A DNA stretch of 64,000 bases from Pachyseris speciosa (GCA_016490735.1 JAEMWC010001607.1:45001-109000), one strand, 5' to 3'. Positions 22,829 to 30,834 are shown, counted from the stretch's first letter. The notes: generated by a model not told the origin, from the letters alone. Made by a program: numbers and translations.

Positions 22829-23652
22829 ATCTTTCTTCTTGATAAGTATAATTTGCTTTCTTCCATGTGTTTAGTTATTTCGTGGATCAAATCTTCGAAA
22901 CAATTGCTCATGATGTACTTACACTTATTTTTCTCATACATTAGCTTCATATCAGACTGTTTGTCTGACACTTTATACACACCTGTTGGGCTTTTAAATT
23001 CAAGACAAAGAGCATTGTATTTTCTTGTGGGATTCATCAGCATTAAATCACATTGTCCAGCCATATATCCTTTCTTATAACTTCTGATTCTAATGTTCGG
23101 GCTTATTTGATTTTCACCTAATCCCGCCACCATTAATGCGTCTTCATATTTCTTCCTGATGAATGAAACAATCTTGTAGTGCAGATCATCTTCACTTTCA
23201 ATCATCAGCATATTATTACTTCTATCATTGAACTGTCTGTAATATCCCTGTTTTCTGATTGATGGTAATACTTTTGATGTAACCCAATGTTTGAATTTTA
23301 CTGCTTCCTGTTTTTTAGAGGACAGTATTAGTGAATAAAATCCTGATTCATTTATAAAAAAACATTTGAAAGTTTTTTCAATGGCCTCAGCACGAGGTAA
23401 CGTTTCGTTACATCGTGAATCAGTGGTCTCAGCACGAGGGACCATTTTTGTCCCCCGTGAATTTATGCTGATTTTGTGGTCTCTTAAGATTCTATCATCA
23501 GATAAAACATGATCCTTGATTGCTTTTTGTGGATTTTTATAGTCAAGAATTTTGGCTATATCTCTTCCTCTGAACCAAACGTTATTTTTATCATCAACAT
23601 AACAGTCTATTGACACATCTAATTCTTTGTTATCGTAGGAATATTTTTGCAT
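22825..23652 (-). CDS. BRO-N domain protein with C-terminal nuclease-like domain
   Basis: Residues 1 to about 135 match the BRO-N DNA-binding fold (WFRGRDIAKILDY, FYSLILSSKK, FKHWVTSKVLPSIRKQGYY), common in large DNA viruses and phages. The C-terminal 130 residues contain GQCDLMLM...LCLEFKSPTGVYK, the Asp/Glu-x-Lys pattern of PD-(D/E)XK or VRR-NUC nucleases. The polypeptide is interrupted at about residues 64-87 by two similar 14-residue units (each with PRAE) encoded by two 27-nt hairpins. The role may be DNA recombination, repair or host interference. No TCTAA precedes the start. Confidence 0.8.
   Translation of the reverse strand: MQKYSYDNKELDVSIDCYVDDKNNVWFRGRDIAKILDYKNPQKAIKDHVLSDDRILRDHKISINSRGTKMVPRAETTDSRCNETLPRAEAIEKTFKCFFINESGFYSLILSSKKQEAVKFKHWVTSKVLPSIRKQGYYRQFNDRSNNMLMIESEDDLHYKIVSFIRKKYEDALMVAGLGENQISPNIRIRSYKKGYMAGQCDLMLMNPTRKYNALCLEFKSPTGVYKVSDKQSDMKLMYEKNKCKYIMSNCFEDLIHEITKHMEESKLYLSRRKI
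23391..23459. repeat. Two in-frame 27-nt hairpins, 42-nt period
   Basis: Hairpins at 23,391-23,417 and 23,433-23,459 each begin CACGAGG and end CGTG, with inner stems GTAACG/CGTTAC and GGGAC/GTCCC. The 42-nt period preserves frame and adds two 14-codon units to the BRO protein. The inner stems have different sequences but both are self-complementary. Confidence 0.8.
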
Positions 23653-23806
23653 TTGTATATTATATTATAATAATTTATTTTTTAAATTCATTTTCGACCT
23701 ATGTTTAAATATAGTCAGGAATAATAATATTCTTGGCTACATAATAGCAAATGACAGTATGTACTACTGTAGGGTCTACTCACATATATGTTAGATAATT
23801 TTCTCT
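23653..23806. other. Intergenic spacer
   Basis: AT-rich DNA between the integrase stop and the BRO-type gene start. Nothing identifiable. Confidence 0.5.
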
Positions 23807-24679
23807 TTATAATATGTCTTTTAAATCCTTGAACGGGATCCAACTGTTAAATTCGTCACTGTAACCCTTCCACTTCACTAAAGCTTGTTTCTTCTTGTAA
23901 TCTCTGCGAATGACTTTATCAATACGGAATACATCCTGTCTGGCTTTCAATAATTCAGCTTCATAAAAACTCCCTTGTATTTCTTCATCGTTGAGATCTT
24001 TTAGTTTGTAAGTGACTGGATTAGTGTACTGGATTTTATCAACTGTAAACACTTCTTCAGTCCAATTTGGTGTATAGCCCTTGTCGAACACATTCCGTTT
24101 ATACTTGGATATTCGGACCTTGTCACCTATTTTAAATTTTGGTTTCTGTTTTAATGTTTTCATATCACCATACAAATTGAAGTAAACAGTTCCTTCGTTC
24201 CTCTTATCAGATGCTTCAACGGGTGTCATCTTTATGCTTGAATGTTTGGTATTATTATACTGTTTCACTAATTTTGGTAACATGTCTAAATACTGTGTAT
24301 TACCTTGAACAGTGAACTGCTTCCACATTTTGGATTTAATTGTCCTATTCCATCTCTCAACTACTGATGATTTCTCTTCATTCTCAGTTGAGTACATCTG
24401 TACACTATGTTTCTCTAGCAAGTCCTTCAAGTGTTTGTTGTAAAACTCTTTTCCCTTGTCGACCCATAAATACTGTGGTTTTCTACCTTCCTTGAATATT
24501 GATTTGAATGCTTCAGTGACAGATTCACCTTTCTTATCCTTCAATGGGACAATCCAACCATATTTGCTGAAGACATCAATAACCATAAGAAGATATCGAT
24601 AACCTTTATTCCATTTACTGAACTGTTGCATTTCAACTAGATCACTTGCCCATATTTCATCAATTTTATTTACAATCAC
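23807..24679 (-). CDS. INT: Retroviral-type (rve) integrase with chromodomain
   Basis: Catalyses insertion of the element into host DNA. The DDE triad is visible: Asp in WASDLVEM (residue 13), Asp in WVDKGKEF (residue 74) and Glu in VVERWNRTIK (residue 108). An SH3-like segment follows (FKIGDKVRISKYK), then a C-terminal chromodomain (VKWKGYSDEFNSWIPF, residues about 265-285) that may direct insertion to particular chromatin. Coding similarity continues upstream of the first ATG (LHAPIKRNFTRRR is in frame) into the 3' end of the PLA2-like gene, with no ATG. The usual N-terminal zinc-binding part was not found, so the start may be non-ATG, spliced or lost. Confidence 0.93.
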   Translation of the reverse strand: MIVNKIDEIWASDLVEMQQFSKWNKGYRYLLMVIDVFSKYGWIVPLKDKKGESVTEAFKSIFKEGRKPQYLWVDKGKEFYNKHLKDLLEKHSVQMYSTENEEKSSVVERWNRTIKSKMWKQFTVQGNTQYLDMLPKLVKQYNNTKHSSIKMTPVEASDKRNEGTVYFNLYGDMKTLKQKPKFKIGDKVRISKYKRNVFDKGYTPNWTEEVFTVDKIQYTNPVTYKLKDLNDEEIQGSFYEAELLKARQDVFRIDKVIRRDYKKKQALVKWKGYSDEFNSWIPFKDLKDIL

Positions 24680-24726
24680 ACGCCGCCGAGTGAAATTTCG
24701 TTTTATGGGTGCATGTAATTCATCAG

Positions 24727-25365
24727 CTAGTTTTTCTTGCCAGTTTTCTTCACTCGACGGCTTTTTCCGTTTTTTGAAACACCAAGACCAAGTTTCTGTT
24801 TTTTGTCGATTAAGAATCTAGCTGTTTGACCCCATTTTGGCATCTCACCATATGGTATTTGATCTAGTGACTCGACCATTGTTCTATCACATTCACCTTT
24901 GTCTTTTTTCATATCATAACAAATATCATGATAAGCTGCTATTTCATCCACTTTGTTATAAGGTTGTACATTCCATTTCAAGACCTCGCCAGTATTTGGA
25001 TCATATTCCAACTGCTCATGCAATGGATTGTATGGTCCCATATACTTATACTTACTTGGTGTCCAACCTGCTTTTGGTTTAGGAAGCTTGCCAATAACCT
25101 TATGAATGTCAATAGCACCGCCATAATCTAATCCTTTGATATCTGTTTTGTAACGAATATTTGGTCTCACTTTTGTTGAGAGTTGTTTCAAAGCTTCTGA
25201 CCCAACCTTTGTGATTGCAGGCTTTGCGAGGGAAAGTCCTTTGTCAATTAATTTCTTTTGCAGCTTTGGATTTCTCATTGCTTCTGATGCATAATATCTT
25301 CCCATTTCTACACCTTTTTTTGCTAAATAAGGGACTCCATGTTCCAAAAATCCTGTTAGTGCCAT
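24727..25365 (-). CDS. Parvovirus VP1-type phospholipase A2-like virion protein
   Basis: Residues 108-115 (YMGPYNPL) match the calcium-binding loop, and residues 145-151 (YHDICYD) match the catalytic HDxxY of the parvovirus-type secreted PLA2 fold. Comparable domains are reported in adintoviruses. In parvoviruses the enzyme opens endosomal membranes during entry. The N-terminal 90 residues are helical and basic; the C-terminus is highly basic (KSRRVKKTGKK). The gene sits with the protease and other virion-type genes. The His-Asp pair is intact. Activity is inferred from the motif only. No TCTAA lies near its start, so it may be co-transcribed with the gene upstream. Confidence 0.8.
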   Translation of the reverse strand: MALTGFLEHGVPYLAKKGVEMGRYYASEAMRNPKLQKKLIDKGLSLAKPAITKVGSEALKQLSTKVRPNIRYKTDIKGLDYGGAIDIHKVIGKLPKPKAGWTPSKYKYMGPYNPLHEQLEYDPNTGEVLKWNVQPYNKVDEIAAYHDICYDMKKDKGECDRTMVESLDQIPYGEMPKWGQTARFLIDKKQKLGLGVSKNGKSRRVKKTGKKN

Positions 25366-25409
25366 ATCTGCTGCCGAATCTAGTATGCCCGCCCCTTCAG
25401 ACGGGCTGT

Positions 25410-25568
25410 TCAGTTTCCCCGATTTCTGACAAATTTAGTCTTTGTTATCCCACATTCAGCACACTTGCATTTCATCACAGTTCGACCATTTTTTGTCTTT
25501 TGATATCTTTCACTTCCTGGTACACACTCAGTCTGCTTCTTCTGTTTCACACAATATGATTTTACCAT
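25410..25568 (-). CDS. DUF5679-like zinc-knuckle microprotein (52 aa)
   Basis: A 52-codon frame reads MVKSYCVKQKKQTECV, then KCKCAECGITKTKFV. This is the arrangement of DUF5679-type small proteins found in many eukaryotic DNA viruses. In usual members the first knuckle is CxxC; here the second position is Gln (YCVKQ), so zinc binding may be altered. A TCTAA motif lies at 25,581-25,585, 12 nt upstream of the ATG, and supports this start. Function of the family is unknown. Confidence 0.75.
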   Translation of the reverse strand: MVKSYCVKQKKQTECVPGSERYQKTKNGRTVMKCKCAECGITKTKFVRNRGN

Positions 25569-25580
25569 TATACCATTAAG

Positions 25581-25585
25581 TTAGA
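25581..25585 (-). promoter_or_regulatory. TCTAA start-proximal motif (DUF5679-like gene)
   Basis: The TAA of this motif is also the stop codon of the protease gene, so gene end and candidate promoter overlap. Confidence 0.6.
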
Positions 25586-25949
25586 TATTTTTGAAGTAGT
25601 CTATGATGAATCTGTGATTGACTCTTGTGTCTGTTGGATCAAATTCAGCATTATGTATTGTATTAAGAATGGATCTGCCTTTTTGTCTCTCAAGAAGATA
25701 GTACAAACACCAATATCCACACAATACTGATTCCCTTTCTTGTATCTCATCACCAGAGTATTCAAGTTGTTTACCGCTTGCAGCCATATACATTTGAACT
25801 TCTGTTGGCATCATTAAACCGAAAGAGTCGAAGTATTCACAGTATTTATCATTTTTGAAATTCCTATAACAAACCCAGTGAGTACCAGGTCCAATTTTGG
25901 AATCAAGATTGACTATCCCACATTCATTCTTTTTTATTTGTCTCGGCAT
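25581..25949 (-). CDS. PRO: Adenain-like (Ulp1-fold) cysteine protease, 5' end unclear
   Basis: Cleaves virion precursors in related viruses. The catalytic set is present: His24 in GTHWVCY, Asp41 in YFDSFG, the oxyanion Gln near residue 70 and Cys77 in LCGYWC. From the first ATG the product is 122 residues, shorter than the roughly 160-200 usual. In-frame upstream sequence encodes the conserved family N-terminus (LSNFDLINWVK, HFRGVFSRD) but has no ATG before a stop near 26,150. The true start may have been lost, be non-ATG, or be supplied by a -1 shift from the overlapping 50-codon gene, which contains a run of ten A on the coding strand. Confidence 0.88.
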   Translation of the reverse strand: MPRQIKKNECGIVNLDSKIGPGTHWVCYRNFKNDKYCEYFDSFGLMMPTEVQMYMAASGKQLEYSGDEIQERESVLCGYWCLYYLLERQKGRSILNTIHNAEFDPTDTRVNHRFIIDYFKNI

Positions 25950-26035
25950 ATTGTCTCTTGAAAATACTCCTCTAAAATGTTTTATTCCAAGTTGTTTAAC
26001 CCAATTGATTAAATCAAAGTTGGATAAGGGTTTAT

Positions 26036-26188
26036 TTACAAAATGGTTCCTAGTATGGGGATTGAATTGAATGGACTGTTTTTGCCTAGTAGAAGTCCTT
26101 TTCCTTTGGTTTTTCTTTTTTTTTTCATTCCCATGCCTATTGGGTTATTCCATGTACCAAAAACAGGAGGGGATTGCCATGGAATCAT
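26036..26188 (-). CDS. Small basic virion-type protein (50 aa)
   Basis: This 50-codon frame begins with an ATG that overlaps the TGA of the preceding gene (ATGA), indicating translational coupling or a shared transcript. The product has a Lys/Arg-rich centre (MGMKKKRKTKGKG) and a conserved-looking tail (LLLGKNSPFNSIPILG). It may be a DNA-condensing or capsid-lining peptide comparable in role to adenovirus core peptides; this is inference from charge and position. The A10 run on its coding strand (plus 26,116-26,125) is the possible slippage site into the protease frame. Confidence 0.6.
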   Translation of the reverse strand: MIPWQSPPVFGTWNNPIGMGMKKKRKTKGKGLLLGKNSPFNSIPILGTIL

Positions 26189-26892
26189 AGCATGTTTCCC
26201 ACCTTTCTTTTGGGTACAATGTCATCTGGAACATGAACAGGTATTGACCGTCTTGGACGGCTGCTTTCAACATGCAAACCTTTTCCAGTTAATTTTCTGA
26301 TTGCTTCTATAGCCAAAGGAATTCCAATGCTGGCGAGTATTGTTCCAATACCCTTTCCAGTCTGCGCTTTTGTTGGTTTTATAACAACGTCTCCACCATA
26401 CTGCATTTTTTGGATAACATCAGCCATCTGTCTCGTATTCAATAAATTTCCTACATTCAATAATTGGGATAAATTGGCATTAGGAATAAGAAATCCTCCT
26501 TTTTGTTTCTTTCCAAATAGTTTATCAATGCCGAGACTTGCTAATGAAGAAAGAGCACCTGTAGCCAATGCTGGAGCCGCTTTAGCTACTGCTTTACCTG
26601 CATAAGGCAATAGTCTTGTTCCAAGTGAAAAAAGACTGGACCAAAGAGAACCTCCTTCTTGGACTGATTTTCTGATCTGTGCTTTGGATATTTTTACATC
26701 AGCACCTGTTCCATTTCTCTGTGATTTGGATAATTTTTTTATCTGTGTTTTTGTCAACATCATTTGATCACCTCCAGTGAGATCTCCATGTGCGAGTCTC
26801 AATGTTACCGGTGAATTTGTTTGTATAGCTTTTGCAAGCCTTTGCTTCTGACTGTTTGAAAGTCTTACTCCATGAGGATGATAAGTAGTCAT
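26185..26892 (-). CDS. Putative membrane-active minor virion protein
   Basis: 235 residues. The N-terminal part has repeated short basic helices (LTKTQIKKLSKSQRNG, ISKAQIRKS). The middle carries an Ala/Gly/Leu-rich stretch (residues about 98-125), and the C-terminal part an amphipathic segment GIGTILASIGIPLAIEAI (about 183-200). Such proteins lie next to the capsid gene in adintovirus-type elements and are likened to adenovirus pVI/pX membrane-lytic proteins. No catalytic motif is present. It lies directly downstream of the capsid gene. Upstream of the ATG the motif is degenerate (TTTAG) rather than TCTAA. Confidence 0.6.
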   Translation of the reverse strand: MTTYHPHGVRLSNSQKQRLAKAIQTNSPVTLRLAHGDLTGGDQMMLTKTQIKKLSKSQRNGTGADVKISKAQIRKSVQEGGSLWSSLFSLGTRLLPYAGKAVAKAAPALATGALSSLASLGIDKLFGKKQKGGFLIPNANLSQLLNVGNLLNTRQMADVIQKMQYGGDVVIKPTKAQTGKGIGTILASIGIPLAIEAIRKLTGKGLHVESSRPRRSIPVHVPDDIVPKRKVGNML

Positions 26893-26946
26893 ATAATATA
26901 TGTTTATACTAAATTGTATTTAATACAAACAATCATTTAATTTAAT

Positions 26947-28239
26947 TTACATTGATCTCAGAATTAATTTTCCATCAGTCTTTCTCATCTCAATATCCTG
27001 CTCATAGAGTACCAATGCATAAACACTGTAATCAACAGTTGTTGCAGCACTCAAAGTGTATTTGAAAGTCAGTTTTGTCATTCCATCTTTAATATCTTGT
27101 TTCTGTTTTGTCAGATCAAAATAAATGAAAGGGAATATTGTACCAAAGTTTCCTCTTGTGAGAAGGGTACTTTCACTGAATTCATTTACAGCTTCAACAT
27201 ATTTCAAAACATCTCTAAATACTCTTGTTGGTTCTGTTGATGGTTTATAATGAACCTCTGGATAATCATTTCCATTGCCAACTTCAAGATAACAATCAGT
27301 CAAAGTTCGCAGATGTCCAACTGCTCCAACAGCAAATGTGTTGTACAAGAATTTATTAGCTGTCTGAGATGCATCATTAGCATCATTGATGATGAATACA
27401 AAAACATGCCTGGGTTTGTTTATTCCTGTGGAAATACGGAAATTGGCAGTCTGCTGTCTTGTTGAATTGCCTCTTTCGACCATTTCTCTCATGTAAGTCC
27501 ACTTTCTGTTGTCAAGATACTTGCTCATGTATAAGGACTTTCCCGCAGAATTGAAAACAATGCGAGGAACTATTAGCTGGAATTTAGTTAGTATCACACG
27601 GCAATCATCAGCAGTTTTCCAAATCAAATTAGCATCACTCTCAAGTGTTAATTTCACCTCTATTTTTGAGTTAGGCATGAGTTCATCCCAAAAGCTCTTG
27701 AAAAAACCGTATCTGTTCAATGCTATCTCTGCATTTACTTCACCACCACCATCAAGCAATGCTTTACGAGCTGCGAAACCTTTGTTATAAGCAGCCTGAG
27801 CCGCTCTTTCTTCAGCATTCCTATTTGTGTCAAGATAGAAGAACTCATTGGTTCCCTGACTTACAGCATAACCCTGTGAATACTCAAGCAATGACTTAAT
27901 ATTTGTGGCTTGGTTGGCATCTCTACACTCATAAACATCAAGACCATTCATTTTTACATTAATGGTTTTAATAAGAGCGTGAGCTGAATTAACAATACCA
28001 CTATGATCATTAGCAGCAATGTTAGCTCCATCTGCAAGCTTGTTTACTTTGAAAATAACATTAAAACGGGCATTATACCAGTCAAATGGTGTAGTCTCTC
28101 CACTGTTATCAACAACAAAACGGTAGCCTGTTTCACTCTGATGAGCATTGTTTTCTACTACAGTATTAAGTGCTGTCTCTAGTTCGAACACTACATCTTC
28201 ATATCTTTCGATATATTTTGAGTCACGATAGTTTGACAT
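26947..28239 (-). CDS. MCP: Major capsid protein candidate (double jelly-roll type)
   Basis: 430 residues, mainly predicted beta strands with no enzymatic motif. Size, position between a minor virion-type gene and a penton-like gene, and overall character match Polinton/adintovirus hexon-like proteins. Those have two jelly-roll domains and assemble into trimeric capsomers. N-terminal PFDWYNARFNVIFKVNK and C-terminal TFKYTLSAATTVDYSVYALVLYEQ segments look like jelly-roll strands. A clear TCTAAC motif lies 10 nt upstream of the ATG. The frame is uninterrupted. I did not verify the fold by structure prediction. Confidence 0.8.
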   Translation of the reverse strand: MSNYRDSKYIERYEDVVFELETALNTVVENNAHQSETGYRFVVDNSGETTPFDWYNARFNVIFKVNKLADGANIAANDHSGIVNSAHALIKTINVKMNGLDVYECRDANQATNIKSLLEYSQGYAVSQGTNEFFYLDTNRNAEERAAQAAYNKGFAARKALLDGGGEVNAEIALNRYGFFKSFWDELMPNSKIEVKLTLESDANLIWKTADDCRVILTKFQLIVPRIVFNSAGKSLYMSKYLDNRKWTYMREMVERGNSTRQQTANFRISTGINKPRHVFVFIINDANDASQTANKFLYNTFAVGAVGHLRTLTDCYLEVGNGNDYPEVHYKPSTEPTRVFRDVLKYVEAVNEFSESTLLTRGNFGTIFPFIYFDLTKQKQDIKDGMTKLTFKYTLSAATTVDYSVYALVLYEQDIEMRKTDGKLILRSM

Positions 28240-28249
28240 ATATTATTGT

Positions 28250-28255
28250 GTTAGA
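28250..28255 (-). promoter_or_regulatory. TCTAAC start-proximal motif (capsid gene)
   Basis: TCTAACACAATAATATATG: 10 nt of AT-rich spacer to the ATG. Its TAA is also the stop codon of the AT-hook gene upstream. Confidence 0.65.
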
Positions 28256-28487
28256 TAAAAGTTATTTTACGCGGTCGGCCTCTCTTTCTTTTGATTAAAC
28301 CACCAGTCTGGCTCACACTCTCAGTTCCACTCTTTCTCTTTTTCAAAAGTTCTATGATTTTGTCGCCAGCTTTTTTGCCAGCATGTTCACCAATTGTTGT
28401 TGCTGCTTTTTTTCCAGCTGTTTTGATCATATCAGTCACAATACCTTCACCATGTTGTTCATATTTTTTAAACTCAAACCGTTTCAT
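28251..28487 (-). CDS. Small AT-hook protein
   Basis: 78 residues. An amphipathic, Ala/Gly/Lys-rich centre (AGKKAATTIGEHAGKKAGDK) is followed by a C-terminal AT-hook core, KRKRGRPRK, which binds the minor groove of AT-rich DNA. It lies between penton-like and capsid genes and may condense or tether the genome in the particle (inference). The upstream element is CCTAA, one base off the TCTAA motif. Confidence 0.7.
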   Translation of the reverse strand: MKRFEFKKYEQHGEGIVTDMIKTAGKKAATTIGEHAGKKAGDKIIELLKKRKSGTESVSQTGGLIKRKRGRPRKITFI

Positions 28488-28500
28488 ATACTATTAGGTT

Positions 28501-29286
28501 TTATAATTCCACACTTCTCAAGAACAACTCAATATACCAATCTATCCCATTCAAATCGACTGGAGCTCTCGAAGAGTCTGTGACATAAAAGCGTATTGAG
28601 CTGATATTATGTGTTGAGACTGGATTCCATGAAAGAAAACGAGGTTTGTAAGTGAAAGGTAAACTTCTAACGAGATCTGTGACAGGAATAACAGCGATTG
28701 TATTTGTGCTATTTCCATCAACAATGCTATCTGTCACCAAATCACAATTGATATAAATTTCATCTACTCCTCTTGTAATATCAGGTAGATTTGTTCCATA
28801 TTCTGTGGCTGGAACTAATTTTGAATCGAAACCGATAAGTTTTCTGAAATCAAGATTCCTCAGATCCACACGATAATTTTCATTGAGTTCAATCAAAATG
28901 CGATATGTTGACAAAACGAAATACATGTTAATACCATACAGGAATTTTGATTTGTCTGTTTCAGATGGATTCAGTACATGGCTGTTTTTTCTCATATACT
29001 CATGAATGTAACTATTGATATCGTCGTATGAATACATCCCGTTAACGAATGTTATTGTTTCCCAGTTTACACCTTTGTCATAGCTGTATTTCATTTGATT
29101 ATTCCCAAAAATATCTCTGATATTGTACCAACTGTATGTCATATTGATGACATTCACAGCCATTTCATATTTCAAATCATTCGTTAATTTAAGAGGTGAA
29201 TTGAATCTTTTTTCAAAATCATGACTCTTGCTGACACCAATTTTGTCTCTGTTTTTACTGTTGAATCGTAATGAAATTTCTGTCAT
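28501..29286 (-). CDS. mCP: Penton/minor capsid protein candidate (single jelly-roll type)
   Basis: 261 residues, beta-rich, without catalytic motifs. The N-terminal phrase ISLRFNSKNRD and the strand-rich body correspond in size and gene order to Polinton minor capsid proteins that form pentons at the vertices. The gene is transcribed with, and upstream of, the capsid gene. TCTAAT lies 10 nt upstream of its ATG. The frame is uninterrupted. Assignment rests on order and size rather than a decisive motif. Confidence 0.65.
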   Translation of the reverse strand: MTEISLRFNSKNRDKIGVSKSHDFEKRFNSPLKLTNDLKYEMAVNVINMTYSWYNIRDIFGNNQMKYSYDKGVNWETITFVNGMYSYDDINSYIHEYMRKNSHVLNPSETDKSKFLYGINMYFVLSTYRILIELNENYRVDLRNLDFRKLIGFDSKLVPATEYGTNLPDITRGVDEIYINCDLVTDSIVDGNSTNTIAVIPVTDLVRSLPFTYKPRFLSWNPVSTHNISSIRFYVTDSSRAPVDLNGIDWYIELFLRSVEL

Positions 29287-29292
29287 ATACTT

Positions 29293-30165
29293 TTACATTA
29301 GATATTTCATCATTATTTTATTCAACTCACCGGTTTTTAGGATTCCCAGTCTGTTCAATGTATGCAATATTTTTGTGAATTCATTTTGAACATTTTTGCT
29401 GTTGTTGCCGGCTGAAATAGATCCACCAAGTAACTGTAGTCTTGAAAGCATGTCTCCCAAAAATGCATCCCTTGAACCCATTACACCTTTTCTCCTTCCC
29501 ATGCCTGAACCAATAGTTGATGCACCTTCCTCAACTGCGCCAATTCTTTTTCGGTACTTTTGCAATAATTTGATCTCTTGAGTCAATTCATATATCTTTT
29601 CTTTATTTTTATCCCTCTTCGTTTTGGTTTGTGATAGATGAGCTTTTTTTATTCCAACATCTTGGGTTAATTTACCAATCATTTTGTCATACTTGTTGAT
29701 GTCGATTTCACCATCCATATATGATTTAAATATCTGTGATGGAGGAGGCAATTTATGTTTCATCAATGTTTGAATATCCTCAAGTGAAAAACCTTTGTCA
29801 AGATCTGACTTATATGGTGATTCTGTTTCAGTCATCATTTTAGGTTTGTAATCAATTGGTAATGTTGTTTTCATTGGTACTGATTCAGGTAACGTGTTCA
29901 TCAGCATAAGATCTTCGAAACCAGATGTCAAGGCTTTTTGATTCTTTTTCAACTGTTTAATAACTTCATCCTGTTTTTCGTCGACACTTTCTTTCACACT
30001 CTTCTGGACATCAATAGAGGGTTTCAGTAATTCTGATGTTGTATCATAAGCATCCTGTTTTCTGTATTCATAAGTCTTGATAACATCACGAACTTCTCTA
30101 GTTTTATTTCCGGCTTCAATTCCACTTTTAAGAAGCTTTTTCATTCGTTCTATATCCATATACAA
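29293..30165 (-). CDS. Coiled-coil virion-assembly protein, unknown function
   Basis: 290 residues rich in Lys, Glu and Gln. Coiled-coil propensity is evident near residues 55-85 and 165-215 (HLSQTKTKRDKNKEKIYELT). A glycine-rich turn (GSGMGRRKGVMGSRD) and a leucine-rich C-terminus follow. It lies head to head with the packaging ATPase, sharing a 30-bp intergenic promoter region. A scaffold or portal-ring accessory role is possible but only inferred. A second in-frame ATG two codons in is an equally good start. Confidence 0.55.
   Translation of the reverse strand: MYMDIERMKKLLKSGIEAGNKTREVRDVIKTYEYRKQDAYDTTSELLKPSIDVQKSVKESVDEKQDEVIKQLKKNQKALTSGFEDLMLMNTLPESVPMKTTLPIDYKPKMMTETESPYKSDLDKGFSLEDIQTLMKHKLPPPSQIFKSYMDGEIDINKYDKMIGKLTQDVGIKKAHLSQTKTKRDKNKEKIYELTQEIKLLQKYRKRIGAVEEGASTIGSGMGRRKGVMGSRDAFLGDMLSRLQLLGGSISAGNNSKNVQNEFTKILHTLNRLGILKTGELNKIMMKYLM
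29297..29302 (-). promoter_or_regulatory. TCTAAT start-proximal motif (penton candidate)
   Basis: TCTAATGTAAAAGTATATG: 10 nt to the ATG; it overlaps the last codons of the coiled-coil gene. Confidence 0.6.
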
Positions 30166-30195
30166 TTGTGTTAGACTAATCTAAACTATTTACAT
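30166..30195. promoter_or_regulatory. Divergent promoter region with back-to-back TCTAA motifs
   Basis: Only 30 bp separate the divergent start codons. TCTAAC on the minus strand is at 30,170-30,175 and TCTAAAC on the plus strand starts at 30,180. The two copies face opposite ways, each toward its own gene. Confidence 0.7.
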
Positions 30196-30834
30196 ATGGA
30201 AATCCCTAATTATGATATTCAGGGTTTAAAGAATTCATTCAGACAGTTGTATCCGTATATGCCAAAAGACACTTTCAGGATGCTGCTGGCTGGTAATTCT
30301 GGATCTGGAAAGACAACATTGTTCATGCATCTGATTATGGAACCATTGGTTTATTATGATCAGATACATCTTTATGCAAAAAATTTAGATCAAGACAAAT
30401 ATCAATATCTTCGGAAAGTAATGGATGAAATAAGCAGTCACATTGGATATCCTGCCTTGGTTTGCAGTCAAGAAGAGATATTGCCAGTTGAACAAATAAA
30501 AGACACAAATTTGCAGCGATTGGTTGTTTTTGATGATTTCGTGACTGATAAAAAACAAGATCAAATCATAAGCTATTTCATTCAGGGAAGACACAAGAAC
30601 TGTTCAGTCATATATCTCACACAATCATTCTATGGCTGCCCAAAATCAATCAGACTCAATTGCAGTCACTTCTGCCTTTATGATTTCCCATCCTCAAGAG
30701 AAAGGAACTTGATTGCACAAGAACTTGGAATAGACAAGAAGAAATACATTGAAGCAACCAAGAAACCATATTCCTTCTGTTATGTCGACAAGCCAATGAA
30801 AACAATCAAGAGAAATTTTTATGGTGCAGTTTAA
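30196..30834 (+). CDS. ATP: A32/FtsK-HerA-type genome packaging ATPase
   Basis: Drives DNA into the capsid. Walker A is GNSGSGKTT (residues 33-41) and Walker B is LVVFDDF (109-115). A sensor-like strand SVIYLTQSFYG (about 138-147) matches the A32 family pattern of Polintons, virophages and poxviruses. The length of 212 residues is normal. The stop codon is followed directly by tandem TCTAA motifs that serve the next gene. All key residues look intact. Confidence 0.95.
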   Translation: MEIPNYDIQGLKNSFRQLYPYMPKDTFRMLLAGNSGSGKTTLFMHLIMEPLVYYDQIHLYAKNLDQDKYQYLRKVMDEISSHIGYPALVCSQEEILPVEQIKDTNLQRLVVFDDFVTDKKQDQIISYFIQGRHKNCSVIYLTQSFYGCPKSIRLNCSHFCLYDFPSSRERNLIAQELGIDKKKYIEATKKPYSFCYVDKPMKTIKRNFYGAV

